From contig DAZF01000043.1 in assembly GCA_002507205.1 (NCBI GenBank), forward strand, positions 353 through 54,252: 53,900 nt of DNA, in the 5' to 3' direction. The stretch is from Methanolobus sp. UBA32. GTDB taxonomy: Archaea; Halobacteriota; Methanosarcinia; Methanosarcinales; Methanosarcinaceae. The notes under the pieces were generated by a model. That model did not search any database. It worked only from the letters and a program-made list of their open reading frames with translations, and was not told the DNA's origin. Position numbers and translations under genes: made by a program. Shown one piece after another: positions 34,290 to 43,591 of the stretch; positions within the stretch are counted from its first letter, which is position 1, and each line of letters starts with the position of its first letter.

Positions 34290-35601
34290 ATGGATTACAA
34301 ATTTACCGATCTGGTGAACATTGGTGAGCTGCAGGAATTAATGTATAGTTTCTGTGAGTTTTCAGATCTATCATTTTCCCTGGTAGATGATAATGATAAT
34401 GTTCTCATAGCGTCAGGGTGGATCAAACTATGCTCGAAGTTCCATCGTTCTAATCCCGTTACAGCAAAAAAGTGTATTGAAAGTAATGGCAACATCAGAT
34501 CGTGTAGGGAAACAAAAAGTAAGTACTATGAGTATAAATGCAGAAATGGCCCTTATGAACATTGCAATACCCATTAATGTTCAGGGAAAGCATCTTGCAA
34601 CATTAATCTTTTCTCGGTTTCTTTTTGATGAACCTGATAAAGATTTTTTCCAGAAACAGGCCGAATCTGTAGGTTTTGATGTAGATTCATACCTGAAAGC
34701 CCTTGATGAAGTTCCCATCGTCAGTAAAGACAAAGCGTGGAAAATCGTGAGGTATTGTTTAAAGTTTACAAACCTGATAGTTGATGTGGCTCTTCTGAAT
34801 AGAAAACAAAAAATGCATGAGATCAGGAGTAACGCATATGCTTTGGAACTTGCTGCAAACAAAGAGGCATTGAATTCTCTTGACAATATGAAATATGAGT
34901 TAATTTCAACATTCAGTCATGAGCTGAAGACTCCCTTATCAATAATAAAAGGATATAACGAACTTCTCTATGATGGGTGTCTGGGTCCGCTTGACCAGGG
35001 TCCGAAAAATGCTTTAGACTCCGCCATTCTGAATATTAACAGACTTGATAATCTGGTGGATTCTCTTTTGTATCTTGGAATGGAACATTTGGATGAACAT
35101 TTTTACGATATTCTGCCTTTGAATATCTCACAGGTTATTGAGTCAGTGGTTGCTAAGTCTGCAAAAGCTCTTAAAGATAAGGATCTGAGCTTGCAAACTG
35201 ATATTCCACAAAAGGTTCCTATGATCCATGGTGACAGCAAAAAACTGTATCAGGCACTTTTCCATTTGCTTGACAATGCTATAAAATTCTCTCCTCAGGA
35301 GAGTACTATAACTATATCTGTAACTGAAGCAGATGGCCGGTTATGTTTGAGTATGAAGGACAACGGCATTGGTATTGTCGAAGAGCAGCTATCCTGCATA
35401 TTTGAAGGATTTTATCAGGTAGATAGTTCTCTCACAAGAAAATATTCGGGAATGGGTCTGGGACTTAACGTCTGTCAGCGTATAATTGAACGTCATGAAG
35501 GAACTATACGTGTTGAAAGTAAGGTTAATGGAGGTTCTACGTTCCACCTCGATTTCCCTATAAAAGAACATTTTACAAATTGCATGCCTTCTTCTAATTA
35601 G
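34290..35601 (+). pseudogene. PocR-domain sensor histidine kinase, frameshifted
   Basis: The N-terminal PocR-type sensory domain begins in one frame (34290-34577: IGELQELMYSFCEFS, CSKFHR, KCRNG) and continues in another (from about 34553: LMNIAIPINVQGKHLATLIF). The two join at a CCC run (34550-34552): removing one C restores KCRNG-LMNIAIPI, the family sequence. The second part is an intact kinase with the H box STFSHELKTPLSIIKGYNELL-like motif, N box HLLDNAIKFS, and G boxes KDNGIGI and GMGLGL. Whole length about 435 codons. The Shine-Dalgarno AAAGGAG precedes ATG 34290. It may be a sequencing error or a real loss. Confidence 0.8.
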
Positions 35602-35637
35602 AAAAATATTTGTAATCTTAAATAAAAAAGAATTTTT

Positions 35638-35652
35638 GGGCATTAAATGCCC
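35638..35652. terminator. Hairpin between convergent genes
   Basis: GGGCAT-TAA-ATGCCC forms a 6-bp stem between the histidine kinase stop and the symporter stop, with T-rich sequence before it on the plus strand (and A/T-rich after on each strand). It may serve as a shared terminator. Confidence 0.45.
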
Positions 35653-35665
35653 GATTAAAAAGTTC

Positions 35666-37255
35666 CTATTTTTTAAAACAAGCATCCAGATGTTCTTGTG
35701 ATGTTGGTTTTGTCATAAGGCTTACGACAATTGCAACAACAATGGCAAGTGGGGTAGCAACGAGTATAGGGTCCACAATTGTCCAGGTACCTGTCAGGAT
35801 CGTGTCAACACCAAATATCGCTTTGCTTATTCCAAGTGGTACAGCTTCTGATTTGTGTACGAATGCAAGCCAGAACAGACTTGAGAATGTTCCTACCAGC
35901 AGACTGGCAATTGCACCCTCTTTGGTCATACGTTTCCAGAAAAGAGCACCTGCGTACATTGGCAGGAATGCTGCTGCACAAAGTCCGAAGAAGACTGCCG
36001 TTGCACGTGCAATGATACTTATTGTAAGTATGTATGCAAGAATAACACTTGCAAGGATGGTACCTGCAATTGCAATCTTTGTTATGTTGATGGTCTGGCC
36101 GAGTTCTCCTTTTTTGATATATTCACGGTAGAAGTCATGACCAATTGATGTTCCCATTGTATGGAATTGTGAACTCAGGGTAGACATGGCTGCTGCAAGA
36201 AGGGTCAGCATGAACAGAACAACAAAAGTCGAAGGCATGGCACTGTTTATAAATTCAGGCATTATAAGATCAGTGTTTCCTCCTGCGACTACAACTGATA
36301 TCTTACCAACTGTATTGTAGAAATATGCGTTTGAGAGTGCACCGACTGTAAAGGCAACTCCTGTCATCATAAGGATAAAAGGACCACCGACAAGTACGGC
36401 TCTGTTCAGTGCCTTATCGTTCTTGACTGTCATGAACCTGACTGCGAGTTGTGGCTGTGCAATTACTCCGATACCCACACCAAGTACAAGTGTTGATACA
36501 AGTGACCACCAGATGGGTGATCCGAATGCCGGCATTGATGTCCACCCAAGGTGTCCTCCGGCAGTGAGGCTTTCAGGCACAAGGTCATTCATGGCTGTAA
36601 GGGCCGAGTGAGCTGCACTAACTCCTCCCAGTTTGATATAGGTGAATACCAGCAGGAAGATCATTCCTATGAACATTAGTGTGCCCTGCAGGGCATCTGT
36701 ATACATAACAGCAATAAGTCCGCCAGTGATAACGTAAGCGGCGACAATAACAGTGAGAATAAGAACGGCAACATCATAGTTTATACTGAGGATGGATTCA
36801 AGGAACCTTGCTCCTCCGATAAGTACGATACCTGCATATAGCGGCATGAATATGCCTATTAATGCTCCTGAGAATCCCTGAATGAATCTGGACTGGAAAC
36901 GTCTTCCAATCAGCTCAGGGAATGTAACTGCATTGAGATTCAGACCCATGCGGCGGGTTTTTGAACCGAATACTACGAATGCTATGAATATTCCTACAAA
37001 GATGTTCATAAAAGCAAGCCATAACAGTCCCATACCAAGGGCACCGGCGGCTCCACCAAATCCGATTATGGCTGAAGTACTGATGAACGTTGCACCGTAG
37101 GATAATGCAAGTATGTAAGGATGTATCTTCCTTCCTGCCACCATGTAATCTTCAGTTTCTTTTGTTTTCTTATACCCGAGCCATCCAAGGTAAAAGATTA
37201 CCATCAGATAGATCAGTATGATAATTCCAAGTACGGGTGTGCTCAATACCATCAT
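35666..37255 (-). CDS. Sodium:solute symporter (SSS family), copy 1
   Basis: A 529-aa membrane transporter with about 13 membrane segments and SSS features: DYMVAGRKIHPYILALSYGATFISTSAI near the start, the sodium-site region GATFISTSA, ALQGTLMF, and a late AMSTLSSQFHTMGTSIGHDFYR motif. Na+-coupled uptake of an organic solute is likely; the substrate cannot be told from sequence. It is about 75% similar by eye to the copy at 39520-41109. Its start overlaps the stop of a 41-aa one-TM gene by four bases (ATGA). Confidence 0.9.
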   Translation of the reverse strand: MMVLSTPVLGIIILIYLMVIFYLGWLGYKKTKETEDYMVAGRKIHPYILALSYGATFISTSAIIGFGGAAGALGMGLLWLAFMNIFVGIFIAFVVFGSKTRRMGLNLNAVTFPELIGRRFQSRFIQGFSGALIGIFMPLYAGIVLIGGARFLESILSINYDVAVLILTVIVAAYVITGGLIAVMYTDALQGTLMFIGMIFLLVFTYIKLGGVSAAHSALTAMNDLVPESLTAGGHLGWTSMPAFGSPIWWSLVSTLVLGVGIGVIAQPQLAVRFMTVKNDKALNRAVLVGGPFILMMTGVAFTVGALSNAYFYNTVGKISVVVAGGNTDLIMPEFINSAMPSTFVVLFMLTLLAAAMSTLSSQFHTMGTSIGHDFYREYIKKGELGQTINITKIAIAGTILASVILAYILTISIIARATAVFFGLCAAAFLPMYAGALFWKRMTKEGAIASLLVGTFSSLFWLAFVHKSEAVPLGISKAIFGVDTILTGTWTIVDPILVATPLAIVVAIVVSLMTKPTSQEHLDACFKK

Positions 37256-37377
37256 TCCACCTCTCCGTCATCAGAATCATCATTCCATTTGAGGGCTCCA
37301 TAGATTATGCAGCCTATGGCGCTTACAAAACAAAGTACATAAGCAATCCATATTTGTGGGTCATCTATTCCAAGCAT
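37252..37377 (-). CDS. Symporter small accessory protein, 41 aa
   Basis: A one-TM protein: LGIDDPQIWIAYVLCFVSA leads into IGCIIYGALKWNDD and an acidic tail. AAGGAAGGAG precedes ATG 37377. It overlaps the symporter start by four bases (ATGA), so the two are translationally coupled. Such tiny partners of SSS symporters are known by name only in archaea and bacteria. The near-identical partner of copy 2 (41109-41225) shows strong constraint. Confidence 0.85.
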   Translation of the reverse strand: MLGIDDPQIWIAYVLCFVSAIGCIIYGALKWNDDSDDGEVE

Positions 37378-37747
37378 TTTTTCTCCTTCCTTTTATTCAT
37401 TATAAAAAATCATGATAATTGTCAACATGTCATTTGTTAGCATGCCACTCTATTTAAAGTTTAGTAAAAGATATGGCATGCATGCGCCTGATAAAAATAG
37501 CTGTGATGCAGAAAAGATAAGGGTGATTCCAGCTGTTTTGAGTGTGTATCAGATTTCTATGGACTTTGTAGTAACAATCTGTTGTTGTGGGGTGAAATTG
37601 CAGGGCAAATCAAATTATATGACAAGACTCAAATGATGAAAAGTAATTGTTAGCCGGTTTTATAGTTCGAGTGCAGAAGTCCTCTACATAATTGAAGTAT
37701 GTGTTAAATATACTAACTATAAACCAATAATTAAAGGAGCTAAAAGA
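37378..37747. other. Promoter region between symporter 1 and a small membrane protein
   Basis: The minus-strand promoter of the symporter pair is here: TATA-like CTTTAAATAG at about 37450-37460, and a motif AACATGTCA (37424-37432). The same word in reverse orientation occurs upstream of symporter copy 2 (TGACATGTT, 41260-41268). A 74-codon plus-strand frame (37412-37636) has no Shine-Dalgarno and an unlikely composition; I do not call it. The plus-strand AAAGGAG (37733-37739) serves the 35-aa gene. Confidence 0.4.
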
Positions 37748-37855
37748 ATGACAGGTAAACGTGCAACTCAGAAGGAAATGTTCAGGAACGTCATGATAAT
37801 TGTAATATTACTGATTGCTATGTTCTTTATTGCAAGATATGAAGAAGAACGTTAA
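37748..37855 (+). CDS. Small single-TM protein, 35 aa
   Basis: A strong AAAGGAG (37733-37739) lies eight bases before ATG 37748. The peptide has a basic N-terminus (TGKRATQKEMFRN), a hydrophobic helix (VMIIVILLIAMFFIA) and a charged end (RYEEER), so it should insert with N-in topology by the positive-inside rule. I recognise no family. TATA-like sequence at about 37705-37715 could start it. It is between two symporter loci but transcribed independently. Confidence 0.6.
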   Translation: MTGKRATQKEMFRNVMIIVILLIAMFFIARYEEER

Positions 37856-38057
37856 AGCAGATAAACCGTTTAGCCTGAATGCTCATGTGAAGGAAAGGTT
37901 GGAGAGTTGGGACGAAATTTGATATTGTAGGATGATGAAGTGCTACTTTATTGAGTTAGATATATGCCGTGCAGAACTTGGGCGTTTACAAATGCCAGAA
38001 CAAATAGTATGCAGAATAGCTTATATAATATAATTAGTAATAATGTAAACACCTTAC

Positions 38058-39227
38058 ATGAAATCTAAAATATCATATAGAAACATACTATGCATTCTTA
38101 TTTTGTTTGTTATAATAGGCAGTCTCATCATATGTTTTTCTAAATCAGAAATAGCAAATGAAAATGATTTTTCAAAGTATGCAGATACGTATTTAATAAC
38201 CTATAAACAAGCATTGGATAACAGTAATGTAACTTCTGATGATTTAGAGCATTTCAAGTTCTACAAAGGTTATCCATATGCATATGCAGTGGAGAAATCA
38301 ACTAAAAAAGGTGCAATGGTAGAATTCATACCAAGTAATCTGGCATTTGAAAATAATTATTATGAAACAGATTTGAGCATAGAAGATTATATCTGTTCGC
38401 TTCCACTGACTCATAATCCAGCATCGGAAAATTATATTCGTAGTACTACATTTATGCATTCATCTGGCAACGTCTCAAATTTGAGATTTAACGGAGGCTC
38501 AGCTTCATTTATTCTTTATGACAATGCAAGTATACACGGACTTGATATATCCACAAGCGGCGGAATTTTAATTACTGAAAATTCAACTGTATATATAAGC
38601 GGAACAAATTATTTTGATTTAAATTACTTTGTCACATACGGATGCTTCAATTTATCAGGATCAATTATAGATGACAAACGGAATGTCATCATAAAAAACA
38701 GTAACCTTAAAGAAGATTGGTCTAGGAAACAGGCAGAAAAAGATGCACTCGAAATTCTGATGAGAGAACAACTGCTTAGTTTAGTAGAACAAAGTCATAT
38801 AAGTGGCGAAGGGTACAGTGAAATAAGTAATTTAGTACAGACATATCTTGAGAACGGAAGAAAAGGCGTTTATGATGGATACAGAATTACAGAAAGTGAC
38901 GATTTGAATATCATTTTTGACACCTGCGCCTATTATGGATATGATGTAAACCTTGCTAGAGAGTTAGAATCACAGAAACAAAATGCGTATTATGAAGAAA
39001 GTAACGAAGATGAATTTAATAAAGGTGTAAATTATCTCTCAAATATTGGGCTGGGCTTCACAGCTTTACTCGTCATATCTTTTATTGTGCTGATACTAGT
39101 GTCTGTATATAAATACCTGTATGAAGAAATGCAACTAAAGGAATCTATCATTAACTATCTACGTGATATAATACCAGGGTCAGAAACTTTCATAGAAGCT
39201 TTTTCAATTTTAAAGAAACGTAAATAA
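38058..39227 (+). CDS. Membrane-anchored protein with beta-helix-like extracellular region
   Basis: I do not recognise this 389-aa protein. It has an N-terminal membrane helix (about 9-28, ILCILILFVIIGSLIICF), an extracellular region with repeating short strands (about 130-220: SASFILYDNASIHGLDIS, GGILITENSTVYISG, and so on) like a parallel beta helix, a helical part, and a second membrane helix (about 328-350, LGFTALLVISFIVLILVSV) before a basic end. AT content is higher than in the flanking symporters, and it lies alone between duplicated genes, so transfer is possible. TATA at about 38018-38030 implies a very short leader. Confidence 0.6.
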   Translation: MKSKISYRNILCILILFVIIGSLIICFSKSEIANENDFSKYADTYLITYKQALDNSNVTSDDLEHFKFYKGYPYAYAVEKSTKKGAMVEFIPSNLAFENNYYETDLSIEDYICSLPLTHNPASENYIRSTTFMHSSGNVSNLRFNGGSASFILYDNASIHGLDISTSGGILITENSTVYISGTNYFDLNYFVTYGCFNLSGSIIDDKRNVIIKNSNLKEDWSRKQAEKDALEILMREQLLSLVEQSHISGEGYSEISNLVQTYLENGRKGVYDGYRITESDDLNIIFDTCAYYGYDVNLARELESQKQNAYYEESNEDEFNKGVNYLSNIGLGFTALLVISFIVLILVSVYKYLYEEMQLKESIINYLRDIIPGSETFIEAFSILKKRK

Positions 39228-39462
39228 TTATAATTCAAAAAAAAAACATACAGATGATTTAACTGTATTAAAAAATAATTTATCAACGTCTTTAAATTTT
39301 AAAGCGTACACTTTTTTCTGCTTGTATATATCCCCTCCCTACTGGAAGATAGGTGAAATTCGAACCACAGAGATATGCTTATTGCATCGCGTAATAAAAA
39401 AATGTGTGAAAATAAGTACTATCTCAAAATACCAGTTCCTCATTTCCCAATGAAAAATTAAG

Positions 39463-39504
39463 AGAGGTGTATCAATCAACTAAACTCGTTGATTGACCAC
39501 CTCT
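39463..39504 (-). terminator. Terminator of symporter 2
   Basis: A long hairpin (AGAGGTG-TA-TCAATCAAC against GTTGATTGA-C-CACCTCT, seven-base loop; 16 pairs with a small internal bulge) lies just after the symporter stop, with T-rich sequence next on the minus strand. On the plus strand it is followed by a run of A, so it serves the minus-strand gene. The rest of 39228-39462 is AT-rich and unassigned. Confidence 0.7.
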
Positions 39505-39519
39505 AAAAAAAGAAAAGTA

Positions 39520-41109
39520 TTATTCTCTCTTAAAACAAAGGTCAATATGTTCTTTTGATTCAGGTTCTGTCATAAGGCTCACTACTATGGCAACAATAAT
39601 GGCCAGTGGTGTAGCTACAAGTATTGGATCTACAACGGTCCATGTACCTGTAAGCAGGGTGACCTTACCAAACAGTGCCTGGCTTATGCCAAGTGCGCTT
39701 GCTTCCTTTGCGTGGACGAATGTGAGCCAGAACAGGCTGGCGAAAGTACCTACAAGCAGACTTGCTATGGCTCCTTCTCTGGTCATGCGTTTCCAGAAGA
39801 TGGCTCCGGAGTACATTGGAAGGAAGGCTGCTGCACAGAGTCCGAAGAAGATCGCTGTTGCTCTTGCGATAATTCCTGGTGGGAGGATGTACGCAAGTAT
39901 CACACTGATCATGATGGTCGTTGCAATGCCGACCCTTGTGACATTTATTGTCTTTGCGATCTTTCCCTTCATAATGCCCTCACGGTAGAAATCATGTCCG
40001 AATGCCGTACCCATTGCGTGGAACTGGGAACTCAGTGTTGACATGGCGGCTGCCAGCAGGGTAAGCAGGAAGAACACAACGAAATAATCAGGCATTGCAC
40101 TGTTGATATATTCCGGGATTATCTTATCGATGTTACCACCAGCAACATCAAGGGCTATCATTCCCTGTGTATTGAAGAAATATACATTTGATAATGCACC
40201 TACGATATAGGCAACCCCCGCCATCATAAAGATAAAAGGACCACCTGAAAGAACAGCTCTTTTCAGTGAACGGGTGCTCTCCACAGTCATGAAACGTACG
40301 GCAAGTTGCGGTTGTGCAAGTACACCGATGCCCACTCCGAGTATAATTGTTGACACAAGTGTCCACCATGTTGGTGAGTTAAAGGCCGGCATCGAGGTCC
40401 ATCCGGTATGTCCGACGGCTGCAAGATTATCAGGAACAAGGTATGCCATATTTGTGAGTGCCTGGTGTGCTTCAACAACACCGCCAAGTTTTGTATATGT
40501 GAGCACAAGCAGAATACCCATTCCAATGAACATCAATACTCCCTGAAGAGCATCTGTATACATAACTGCGATAAGTCCGCCTGTTATAACATAAGCTGCA
40601 ACGATTATGGCAAGCATGAGGACGGCGGTATTGTATTCAATACCAAGGACAGTTTCCATGAAACGCGCTCCTCCTATCAGGACGCTACCTGCATAGAGTG
40701 GCATGAATATGGTAATAAGAGCACCTGCAAATCCCTGTATGAACCTTGACTGGAACCTTCTTCCTATAAGCTCTGGAAATGTAACAGCCTTAAGGTTGAA
40801 TCCCATACGTCTTGTCCTTGAACCGAATATAACAAAAGCGATAAAGATCCCGACAACTATGTTCATGGCAACAAGCCACAGGATACCCATACCGAATGCC
40901 GCGGCATATCCTCCGAATCCTATGATCGCAGAAGTACTGATGAACGCGGCTCCATAAGAGAAAGCCAGCACGAAGGGATGGACCTTCCTTCCGGCCAGCA
41001 TGTAGTCATCAGTGTCCTTTGTCTGTTTATAACCAAGCCAACCGAAGTAGAAAACCACCATCATATAGGCTAGTACGGATATTCCAAGAATGGGTGTACT
41101 GACAGCCAT
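39520..41109 (-). CDS. Sodium:solute symporter (SSS family), copy 2
   Basis: A 529-aa paralog of the 35666-37255 symporter with the same length and motifs: DYMLAGRKVHPFVLAFSYGAAFISTSAI near the start, AQPQLAVRFMTV, and AMSTLSSQFHAMGTAFGHDFYR. It has about 13 membrane segments. The two copies differ in scattered positions along their full length, so the duplication is not recent. Its start overlaps the stop of the accessory gene by one base (TGATG). Substrate unknown. Confidence 0.9.
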   Translation of the reverse strand: MAVSTPILGISVLAYMMVVFYFGWLGYKQTKDTDDYMLAGRKVHPFVLAFSYGAAFISTSAIIGFGGYAAAFGMGILWLVAMNIVVGIFIAFVIFGSRTRRMGFNLKAVTFPELIGRRFQSRFIQGFAGALITIFMPLYAGSVLIGGARFMETVLGIEYNTAVLMLAIIVAAYVITGGLIAVMYTDALQGVLMFIGMGILLVLTYTKLGGVVEAHQALTNMAYLVPDNLAAVGHTGWTSMPAFNSPTWWTLVSTIILGVGIGVLAQPQLAVRFMTVESTRSLKRAVLSGGPFIFMMAGVAYIVGALSNVYFFNTQGMIALDVAGGNIDKIIPEYINSAMPDYFVVFFLLTLLAAAMSTLSSQFHAMGTAFGHDFYREGIMKGKIAKTINVTRVGIATTIMISVILAYILPPGIIARATAIFFGLCAAAFLPMYSGAIFWKRMTREGAIASLLVGTFASLFWLTFVHAKEASALGISQALFGKVTLLTGTWTVVDPILVATPLAIIVAIVVSLMTEPESKEHIDLCFKRE

Positions 41110-41225
41110 CAGTTATCATCCTCTTTATCATTCCAGTGTATCAGGCCATAGATTACACATCCTATGGCACTTACGAAACATAATATATAGGCAATCCATA
41201 TTTGCGGATCTGTTATTCCTAGCAT
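41109..41225 (-). CDS. Symporter small accessory protein, 38 aa
   Basis: The partner of symporter copy 2: LGITDPQIWIAYILCFVSA, IGCVIYGLIHWND and a short acidic end. It is almost identical to the partner of copy 1 in the first 25 residues. Start ATG 41225; the stop overlaps the symporter start by one base. The membrane helix plus a conserved WND end suggests a subunit that binds the transporter. Confidence 0.85.
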   Translation of the reverse strand: MLGITDPQIWIAYILCFVSAIGCVIYGLIHWNDKEDDN

Positions 41226-41466
41226 TTTCGTGTCTCCAATAAATAGCAACGTAATCACTTGACATGTTACGTACTTTAACTTTTCGATATTTTGCAGGAG
41301 TTAGCTGCTTTTCCAGCTGGCATAAGTTATAAATAAAAAAGATTCATAGTAAATTTAGTGTTAAAAAACATATACGTTTGTAACACTAAAGTGCAATCAA
41401 GGAAAAACAAACTCTCCAGATGGTTTACCTCTTGATGGAAAAGAATATTGCACATCTGTTTTTGAT

Positions 41467-41485
41467 GCGGGTGTGGTGCACCCGC
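41467..41485 (-). terminator. GC-rich hairpin after the methyltransferase
   Basis: GCGGGTG-TGGTG-CACCCGC is a 7-bp GC-rich stem 18 bases beyond the stop of the minus-strand methyltransferase. No clear T run follows on the minus strand, so termination is uncertain. Confidence 0.4.
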
Positions 41486-41502
41486 TCCTCCATTGTTTCT
41501 TT

Positions 41503-42375
41503 TTACTTCAACGTTGCCTGTACAAAGACGGCTCTGCTTATCTGTTCGGTCTCAACGGAAAAACCTGCATTCTCAAAATGATCAACCCAATCCTGTATGC
41601 CTCTTTCAGTTCCATGATGGTGGTCCAGAGGCTCAACTGCCAGGACCTTTCCTCCTGCAGCCAGTACTCTTTTGGCTTCGGAAAGAGCCTTTGGTATATC
41701 GTCAAGGTGGTGTAGCATAAAGAAACAGGTTACAGTCTCAAATTCTCCATCATTAAATGGAAGCTCGTAGACGCTTGCAGCTTTGAAAGATGCGTTTGCC
41801 ACATCATAGGCAGCAGCATTTAAGCGGCACTGTTCCATGGTATTTTCCATCAGGTCGATTCCCATGACATCTGATAGTGGATTCATCCTTGCCATTTGTA
41901 GTGTAGTGCTGCCAACACCGCATCCTACATCCAGTATTGTCTTTCCGATTGCCAGGGGAAGTGCCACATCCATTGTCTGTTTCTTGAGTATTTCCATCTC
42001 AGCAAGAGGGAAATCTGCCTCATAATTGTCAAAGGAAGTGTAAGGAAGAATGCCGTAAATAGAAGACTTGTTCGCTGCAAAGAGACCTTTGAAGTATATT
42101 TTCTTCCCGTCAGTCTTCACAAGTTCAACAACTGAAACGCCCGCGTCCCTGCAGAATCTCCTGTTCCATTCTTTTCTTTTCTCAGGGAACTCCATTTTCA
42201 GGGGATCATGGATCACTATGTAATGTGAATAGTCTTCATAGAGATACGCTTCTGCATCCGCTTCATCCAGTTCCACAACACTTACGCTCTCTTTCCAGAG
42301 TGCAAGAAGCTGCATGGTCTCTTCATCTGCAAAATTTGATACCTTTCCAATGGGTTTGAATGACATATGTTTCAA
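41503..42375 (-). CDS. Class I SAM-dependent methyltransferase
   Basis: A 290-aa protein with an N-terminal region of about 130 residues I do not recognise and a C-terminal Rossmann methyltransferase domain: ILDVGCGVGSTTLQMA (motif I), VMGIDLMENTMEQC, TVTCFFMLHHLDDIPKAL (motif IV and post) and VLAAGGKVLAVEPLD. The acceptor is unknown. ATG 42366 (MSFKPIGK) is an alternative start. It is divergent from a permease operon and shares the operator region at 42445-42501, suggesting joint control. Confidence 0.8.
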   Translation of the reverse strand: MKHMSFKPIGKVSNFADEETMQLLALWKESVSVVELDEADAEAYLYEDYSHYIVIHDPLKMEFPEKRKEWNRRFCRDAGVSVVELVKTDGKKIYFKGLFAANKSSIYGILPYTSFDNYEADFPLAEMEILKKQTMDVALPLAIGKTILDVGCGVGSTTLQMARMNPLSDVMGIDLMENTMEQCRLNAAAYDVANASFKAASVYELPFNDGEFETVTCFFMLHHLDDIPKALSEAKRVLAAGGKVLAVEPLDHHHGTERGIQDWVDHFENAGFSVETEQISRAVFVQATLK

Positions 42376-42444
42376 TTGTGTTTTTTAGATATACTTTTAG
42401 TGGTATTCCGGATGGTCTGTGATTTAAGAAGTGTCCTATAAAGT

Positions 42445-42501
42445 GTTTCAAAATGATTTGAAACCATAATCTATAAATAGTATTTCAACACATTTTGAAA
42501 C
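42445..42501. promoter_or_regulatory. Twin palindromic operators flanking a TATA box
   Basis: Two related 20-bp palindromes, GTTTCAAA-N4-TTTGAAAC (42445-42464) and ATTTCAA-N6-TTGAAAC (42482-42501), sit on either side of CTATAAATAG (42471-42480). Centres are 37 bp apart. The second ends one base before the permease ATG (42503), where transcription should begin, implying a leaderless mRNA whose start is covered by the repressor. An ArsR-like dimer is a likely ligand (inference). Confidence 0.65.
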
Positions 42502-42502
42502 A

Positions 42503-43540
42503 ATGACATCTTATCTCGTAGACCTGGCTTATGTCGGCATTGCATCACTTCAGGAGTATCTTGCATTGCATGTACTGCTCTGCCTGATACCTGCCTTTTT
42601 CCTGGCAGGAGCTATAGCATCGCTCTTTTCCAAAGAGTCGGTCCTGAAATACTTCGGGGCTGATGCACCTAAATATGTTTCCTACACCGTAGCAGCCGTT
42701 TCCGGATGTCTGCTTGCTGTGTGCAGCTGTACAGTCCTGCCTCTTTTTGCAGGAATCTATAAAAGAGGTGCGGGAATTGGTCCTGCAACCACTTTCCTGT
42801 TCTCAGCGCCTGCTATCAATATTCTTGCCATAGTATATACTGCCAAAATATTGGGCTATGACCTTGGAGTTGCAAGGGCAGTTATAGCAATCCTCCTATC
42901 AGTGTTTATCGGTATTATGATGGCATTTATATATGAGAAATATAACGGCGAAAGAAAGAGCATCAAGACATTCGGTGAAGAGAAACACGCTCACACGGTC
43001 TGGCTTTTCCTGCTGCTCCTGGCAATACTTGTAACACCGGAGATACTGCCTACATGGAATCCAATGCTATTTGTGGAAATTCCATTGATACTTATTACCA
43101 TATACGTCTCTCTCAAATGGTTCTCTAAGGATGAGCTTGAAAGCTGGATGAATGAGACCTGGTTCCTCGTAAAGCAGATAACTCCCCTTCTGCTGATAGG
43201 AGTGTTCTTCGCAGGTATAATGGTTGAACTCCTCCCCGCAGAATATGTTGTCAAATATGTAGGAGGCAGCACTTTTACGTCATACGTAATTGCATCTGTT
43301 GCTGCAGCACTCATGTATTTCTCAACATTGACAGAGGTTCCTATAATAAGTGCACTCACACTTCTTGGTATGGGCAAGGGTCCTGCACTATCCATGCTGC
43401 TTGCAGGTCCGGCTCTGAGTCTGCCTAATATGATCGTGATAAGCAGGATCATGGGTGTCCGGAAAGGCCTGACATACATTTCACTCGTTGTTGTGATTGC
43501 CACGATATCAGGATTTGTGTTTGGAACGTACTTTATATGA
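42503..43540 (+). CDS. Permease of the DUF318/YraQ family
   Basis: A 345-aa polytopic membrane protein with about ten helices in two halves. The first half has CSCTVLPLFAGIYKRGAGIGPATTFLFSAPAINI-type family motifs; the second has FAGIMVELLPAEYVV and STLTEVPIISALTLLGMGKGPALSMLLAGPA. Family members act as putative efflux permeases, in several cases linked to arsenic or metal resistance. It heads an operon with redox proteins and a DGC-domain protein under a twin operator. ATG 42503 is likely leaderless. Substrate unknown. Confidence 0.8.
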   Translation: MTSYLVDLAYVGIASLQEYLALHVLLCLIPAFFLAGAIASLFSKESVLKYFGADAPKYVSYTVAAVSGCLLAVCSCTVLPLFAGIYKRGAGIGPATTFLFSAPAINILAIVYTAKILGYDLGVARAVIAILLSVFIGIMMAFIYEKYNGERKSIKTFGEEKHAHTVWLFLLLLAILVTPEILPTWNPMLFVEIPLILITIYVSLKWFSKDELESWMNETWFLVKQITPLLLIGVFFAGIMVELLPAEYVVKYVGGSTFTSYVIASVAAALMYFSTLTEVPIISALTLLGMGKGPALSMLLAGPALSLPNMIVISRIMGVRKGLTYISLVVVIATISGFVFGTYFI

Positions 43541-43591
43541 TACATGAAGGTAGTAAAAAGAGTATTTCACAAGAACATTTTTGGTGAAAAA

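Noticed and set aside
37412..37636. 74-codon plus-strand frame upstream of the 35-aa gene
   Set aside because: It covers the minus-strand symporter promoter, lacks a ribosome site, and its composition is not protein-like.
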